From: BJGO01 sp039810885
GTDB taxonomy: Bacteria > Bacteroidota > Bacteroidia > Chitinophagales > UBA10324
NCBI GenBank assembly: GCA_039810885.1
Contig: JBDHXV010000002.1
Location: forward strand, 58,109 to 122,108
Length of the DNA stretch: 64,000 nt
Direction: 5' to 3'
In this document: piece after piece, positions 60,588-64,000 of the stretch
How the letters are laid out: the number at the start of each line of letters is the position of its first letter
Numbering within the stretch: position 1 is the first letter of the stretch
The notes under the pieces: model-generated
Database searches by the model: none
Told to the model about the DNA's origin: nothing
What the model saw: only the letters and a program-made list of their open reading frames with translations
Made by a program: the position numbers and the translations under genes

Positions 60588-60608
60588 TAAACAACTCAAT
60601 AAAAACAA

Positions 60609-61280
60609 ATGAAACATACAGAAAAAGAAATCTTCTCATTGAAAGAAGAAGTAAAACTAATGTGGAAATTAGTGATAGCACAAGTTGAAAATTCTAAAAA
60701 GGCATTATTAAACAACGACCTGGAGCTGGCTTCCGGGATTATCAGCAGAGAAGTTGATGTCAATACTTTTGAATTAAAAATTGATACACATTGTGAAAAT
60801 TTCATTGCACTCTACAGTCCGGTAGCCATTGATTTACGATTAGCATTATCTTTAATAAAAATAAGCAGTGAATTGGAACGGATTGGTGATTTTGCTGAAG
60901 GAATAGCCCGATTTGTGGTTCACAAAGAATGTGAAAAATTAGACTCCCAGTTATTAGCAGATTTAAAAATTGAAAAGATTTTTGACATACTAATTGGGAT
61001 GTTGTTAGATGGCTTTGTTGCTTTTGAAACTGAACAAACGAAAGTGTCAGAAAGAATCATTGCTAAAGATAGGCAGGTGGATGAGATATATCATAGGGTA
61101 TTTAATATTTTGGCAGACTATATGAAAACATATCCTGAAATGGCAGTTTGTTTACTCAAAGTAATGTTGCTTGTTCGTAAATTAGAAAGGATAGGAGATC
61201 ATAATAACAATATCATTGAAGAAATTGTGTTTTTTGTAGAAGCTAAAGTTTTAAAACACACCAGAAAAGCTTCAGAATAA
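60609..61280 (+). CDS. phoU: Phosphate signalling regulator PhoU
   Basis: A 223-residue helical protein with two PhoU three-helix repeats. Each contains the E/DxxxD metal motif: KISSELERIGDFAEGIARF in the first and KLERIGDHNNNIIEEIVFF in the second. PhoU links PstB status to the PhoR kinase. It follows pstB by 21 bp. Confidence 0.94.
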   Translation: MKHTEKEIFSLKEEVKLMWKLVIAQVENSKKALLNNDLELASGIISREVDVNTFELKIDTHCENFIALYSPVAIDLRLALSLIKISSELERIGDFAEGIARFVVHKECEKLDSQLLADLKIEKIFDILIGMLLDGFVAFETEQTKVSERIIAKDRQVDEIYHRVFNILADYMKTYPEMAVCLLKVMLLVRKLERIGDHNNNIIEEIVFFVEAKVLKHTRKASE

Positions 61281-61294
61281 AAAATAGCTGTAAA

Positions 61295-61302
61295 TATCTT
61301 TG
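61295..61302 (+). promoter_or_regulatory. -7 element before phoB
   Basis: TATCTTTG is an exact TAnnTTTG match in the 43-bp gap between phoU and phoB, 21 bp before the chosen phoB start. It suggests a separate, non-Pho-box promoter for phoBR. Confidence 0.5.
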
Positions 61303-61323
61303 CAGTATTATACTTGTGCAAAA

Positions 61324-62010
61324 ATGAAAGAGAACATTTTGATTGTTGATGACGATAAGAGTATCTGTGAAATTTTAGAATTTAATTTGAAAAGTGAAGG
61401 ATATGCTGTTGAGTTAGCAAATTCTGCAGAGGAGGCATTAAAAAAGTTGAGTTCGGCAACCAAGTTGATTTTATTAGATGTGATGATGCAGGGAATGTCC
61501 GGATACAAAATGTTGGAAACAATACGCTCTTATGGAAATCAGATTCCCGTGATTTTTCTTACTGCAAAAGATACGGAAAATGATATGCTGACGGCTTTTT
61601 CTATTGGGGCGGATGATTATATTTCAAAACCCTTTTCCATCAAGGAGGTTATTGCAAGAATAAAAGTTGTTTTAAAAAGAGTTAATACAATTACCAAAAT
61701 TGAGAAAAGCAAACTACTTATTTTCGGTGATTTAAAAATAGACATTGAAAACAAAGAATTGACCATTAAAAATGAACTCATCAGCTTGACGAAAACGGAA
61801 TTTGAGATTTTAAAAAAATTAGCAGAAAGCAACAGCCGTATATTTTCCAGAGAGGAGATAATAGAAAGTGTTTGGGGTGATGATGTTTATATATCAGAGC
61901 GTACCGTAGATGTTCACATCACCCGATTGAGAAAGAAAATGGGTGATTATGGGCTTGCAATTTCTAATCGTTTGGGGTTTGGTTATAAGTTTGACACACA
62001 AAAATTATGA
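61324..62010 (+). CDS. phoB: OmpR/PhoB-type response regulator
   Basis: A 228-residue regulator. The receiver domain has the acidic pair in LIVDDDKSICEI, the phosphorylated Asp in LILLDVMMQGMSG and the Lys in DDYISKPFSIKEV. The C-terminal winged helix ends with RTVDVHITRLRKKMGDYGLA. I start at the ATG at 61324; the frame opens at 61300 but the added residues precede the receiver fold. It should bind the two Pho boxes at 55516 and 56873. Its stop overlaps phoR by 4 bp. Confidence 0.9.
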   Translation: MKENILIVDDDKSICEILEFNLKSEGYAVELANSAEEALKKLSSATKLILLDVMMQGMSGYKMLETIRSYGNQIPVIFLTAKDTENDMLTAFSIGADDYISKPFSIKEVIARIKVVLKRVNTITKIEKSKLLIFGDLKIDIENKELTIKNELISLTKTEFEILKKLAESNSRIFSREEIIESVWGDDVYISERTVDVHITRLRKKMGDYGLAISNRLGFGYKFDTQKL

Positions 62011-63719
62011 GATTGAATTTCAGATTGCAACTTTTCCTTTATGTGGCAATTGCTTTTACATTGTTCACGCTGAGCTTGTTTTTTTTTGAGCAATCTCGCG
62101 AGAAAAGATTTAAAACGGAGGCTATCGAAGAAAGGTTGGATGCTTATGCTGAGATGGTAAATATCAGCCTTGCAGGGCAAAACTCTGAGAATTATCCCAC
62201 TATTTTAAAATCAATAGCTCCTTTATTTCCTCGTCTTCTACGCCTCTCTATTATAGATCTTAATGGAAAGGTGCTTTATGATAATTCTGTATCTAATTGG
62301 AATGTATTAGAAAACCACTTAACTCGTCCGGAAATCTTAGCAGCACAAAAAAACAAAACCGGTATCGACATACGCATCTCTCATTCTACGCACCAAAAAT
62401 ATTTGTATTACGCCAAAAATGAAGGAAATGTCTATATAAGAGTTGCTTTACCTTATAATGTTCAGGTGCAACGGTTTTTCAAATCCGACAATGTCTTTTT
62501 GTATGTAATCATACTTCTGTTCTTAATAGTACTGTTTATATTGAGCAGAATTAGCAATAGTGTTTCAAAGTCTATTATTGAATTAAGGAACTTTGCCCTT
62601 GATCCAAAGAAAAATGCCCGATTGAATTTTCCTAATAATGAAATAGGTGAAATCGGGCGGGAGATTGCTGAAAACTATGCAGCATTGAAAAAAAATAAAG
62701 AGAAAATTGAACTGGAGCAAGAAAAATTATTACAACATATTCATAGTTCAAAAGAGGGTATTTGTTTCTTTTCCGCACAAAAAAATGCACAGTTTTACAA
62801 CGGACTATTTATTCAATACATCCATATTATTTCTGACGAACCTAATACTGACCCGACAATTATTTTTTCAGATAAGGTGTTTGGAGAACTTCAAGACTTT
62901 CTTGAAAGTGCAAAAACTAATTTTAAAGAGTTTAACCTGAGTAAGCAAGGAAAGATTTTTTCCATCCGTATAGTAAGATTTGAGGATAACAGTTTTGAAG
63001 TCATCATTAATGATATTTCAAAGCAAGAAGAAATAAAGCTACTCAAGCAGCAAATGTTAAGTAATATAGCCCACGAACTGAGAACACCCGTTACGGGAAT
63101 CAGTGGGTATTTAGAAACCATATTAGAGAACCCCTTAGATGAAAAAACGCAAGTCCATTTTATAGCACAAGCGTTTAGTCTAACAAAAATATTAGCTGAA
63201 CTCATTCAAGATATGAGCCTTATCAATAAGATGGATGAGGCAGGGCACACATTGACAAAAGCACCTTTAAATGTATTATTACTTTTAGAAAAAATACGAA
63301 ATGAATATTTTCTTTTATTAAAAGAGAATAACATTAATCTACAAATATCGATGCCTGAAAATACTGTGATAAACGCCAATGAAAGTTTGATTCAATCGTT
63401 ATTTAAAAATCTAATTGACAATACTATCCGTTATGCCGGAAAAAATATTGACATACATATTTTGATGTATAAAGAAGATGCTGACTTTTACTATTTCTCT
63501 TTTTATGACACGGGAATTGGAATTGCAGATGAAAAACATTTAACTCGGATATTTGAACGATTTTACAGAATAGATGAAGGCCGAACAAGAAATACAGGTG
63601 GTTCAGGGCTTGGACTTTCCATTGTGAAAAATGCTATATCTATACACGGAGGTACTATCGTTGCAAAAAACAGGAAAGATGGAGGATTGGAGTTTTTGTT
63701 TCATTTGAAGAAAATATGA
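62007..63719 (+). CDS. phoR: PhoR-like sensor histidine kinase
   Basis: A 570-residue membrane kinase. Two helices (about 8-24 and 165-182) enclose a periplasmic domain of about 140 residues. A HAMP-like/PAS region follows, then the phosphorylated His in IAHELRTPVTGISGYLETIL. The ATP domain has NLIDNTIRYAGKNI, DTGIGIADEKHLTRIFERFY and GGSGLGLSIVKNAISIHGG. The large periplasmic sensor is longer than in E. coli PhoR, which lacks one. Adjacent phoB, phoU and pst genes support the assignment. Confidence 0.88.
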   Translation: MRLNFRLQLFLYVAIAFTLFTLSLFFFEQSREKRFKTEAIEERLDAYAEMVNISLAGQNSENYPTILKSIAPLFPRLLRLSIIDLNGKVLYDNSVSNWNVLENHLTRPEILAAQKNKTGIDIRISHSTHQKYLYYAKNEGNVYIRVALPYNVQVQRFFKSDNVFLYVIILLFLIVLFILSRISNSVSKSIIELRNFALDPKKNARLNFPNNEIGEIGREIAENYAALKKNKEKIELEQEKLLQHIHSSKEGICFFSAQKNAQFYNGLFIQYIHIISDEPNTDPTIIFSDKVFGELQDFLESAKTNFKEFNLSKQGKIFSIRIVRFEDNSFEVIINDISKQEEIKLLKQQMLSNIAHELRTPVTGISGYLETILENPLDEKTQVHFIAQAFSLTKILAELIQDMSLINKMDEAGHTLTKAPLNVLLLLEKIRNEYFLLLKENNINLQISMPENTVINANESLIQSLFKNLIDNTIRYAGKNIDIHILMYKEDADFYYFSFYDTGIGIADEKHLTRIFERFYRIDEGRTRNTGGSGLGLSIVKNAISIHGGTIVAKNRKDGGLEFLFHLKKI

Positions 63720-63848
63720 TTCTTAGAGAAAAGGATATTTCATTGTAACCTGATTTAAATAGAAAGTAACTTATGAAGTAATCAATACTGAAGGCAGTAA
63801 GTTTTAGCCTTTTATATTTTCATCTCTTTATTGATTCATATTTAACTT

Positions 63849-64000
63849 TTAATTTCTAATTCTTAATTTCTCCTTCACTCTATCTACTCCGTAATACACC
63901 ATCGGGACTAAGAATACAGTTAACACCAATGAAGAAAGTAAGCCTCCGATAATTACCCACGCCAATCCGTTTTTCCATTCGGCTGATGTTCCAGTGGCTA
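63849..64000 (-). CDS. RND efflux transporter, C-terminal end (runs off the right edge)
   Basis: About 50 codons reading ATGTSAEWKNGLAWVIIGGL, then LTVFLVPMVYYGVDRVKEK, with the stop at 63849-63851. This is the last part of an AcrB/CzcA-type inner-membrane pump of about 1000 residues. It resembles the remnant at 54962-55177 at roughly 9 differences in about 128 bases. The rest of the gene lies outside the window, so it may be intact there. Confidence 0.85.
   Translation of the reverse strand, partial: ATGTSAEWKNGLAWVIIGGLLSSLVLTVFLVPMVYYGVDRVKEKLRIRN

Noticed and set aside
63744..63752. TGTAACC after phoR as a third Pho box
   Set aside because: Only a single repeat; neighbours at 11-bp spacing do not match.
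1..64000. tRNA, rRNA or insertion-sequence genes
   Set aside because: No cloverleaf, rRNA stretch or transposase frame was recognised by eye; a tRNAscan or IS search was not possible.

Overview
The window reads as chromosomal DNA of an anaerobically respiring member of the Bacteroidota. Three signs support this: a type IX secretion (T9SS) C-terminal sorting domain in the product of 32880-33851, TAnnTTTG-type -7 promoter elements in front of several operons (9156, 46054, 61295), and AT-rich leaders with no clear Shine-Dalgarno sequence. All calls come from reading the sequence; no database search or computation was run.

Layout. (1) 1-886: 5' part of a TonB-dependent receptor, then a short ModE-type regulator. 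(2) 1399-9163, minus strand: a molybdenum-cofactor operon, moaA - DUF2867/SDR protein - moeA - TauE-like permease - mobA - moaD - moeB(rhodanese) - moaE - moaCB. (3) 9189-22037, minus: a nitrate respiration operon with two membrane-anchored cytochromes c, narGHJI, a small membrane protein, beta-carbonic anhydrase, a NarK-type transporter with an inserted soluble domain, a TDT-family channel, a small secreted protein and a hemerythrin. (4) 22303-23010: a Crp/Fnr regulator with an N-terminal cysteine cluster. (5) 23290-28826, minus: a haem-copper NO-reductase-like operon (one-helix subunit, CuA-cytochrome c subunit, catalytic subunit lacking the oxidase Tyr, SCO chaperone) ending in an unusual cytochrome b / ferredoxin / MvhD-like fusion. 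(6) 28994-46035, minus: a benzoyl-CoA degradation operon with ATP-dependent (class I) benzoyl-CoA reductase bcrCBAD, an acyl-CoA ligase, an extra HgdB/BcrB-family protein, a ketopantoate-reductase-like/activase fusion, thiolase, Had, a T9SS-secreted protein, Oah, Dch and a HADH/ECH fusion. (7) 46192-54766, plus, divergent from (6): mocA, xdhC, hemerythrin, SDR, a fused HcrC-HcrA and HcrB (4-hydroxybenzoyl-CoA reductase), then a 605-residue protein resembling nitronate-monooxygenase-type flavoproteins. (8) 54923-64000: a Pho block (porin, pstSCAB, phoU, phoBR) bordered on both sides by copies of the 3' end of an RND efflux gene.

How it works together. Nitrate is taken up by NarK and reduced by NarGHI, and NO by the haem-copper enzyme. 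The Moco operon supplies NarG through MobA (bis-MGD). A separate MocA/XdhC pair beside hcr would supply cytosine-type, sulfurated Moco to the 4-hydroxybenzoyl-CoA reductase. That enzyme removes the phenolic hydroxyl to give benzoyl-CoA. BcrCBAD dearomatises it, and Dch, Had, Oah, HADH/ECH and thiolase carry it toward pimelyl-type intermediates and acetyl-CoA. No benzoate-CoA ligase of the usual type, no ferredoxin gene and no 2-oxoacid:ferredoxin oxidoreductase is in the window.

Most notable: (a) 14-bp palindromes of Crp/Fnr geometry (ATGAC-N4-GTCAT type) lie 22-23 bp upstream of the -7 elements of both the benzoyl-CoA reductase and NO-reductase operons, which suggests shared anaerobic control; (b) the ketopantoate-reductase/activase fusion, its HgdB-like partner and a ligase look like a self-contained 2-hydroxyacyl-CoA dehydratase module inside the benzoyl-CoA operon; (c) the cytochrome b-ferredoxin-MvhD fusion; (d) two Pho boxes, each of four 11-bp-phased repeats; (e) a PstC with a degenerate PstS-like insert.
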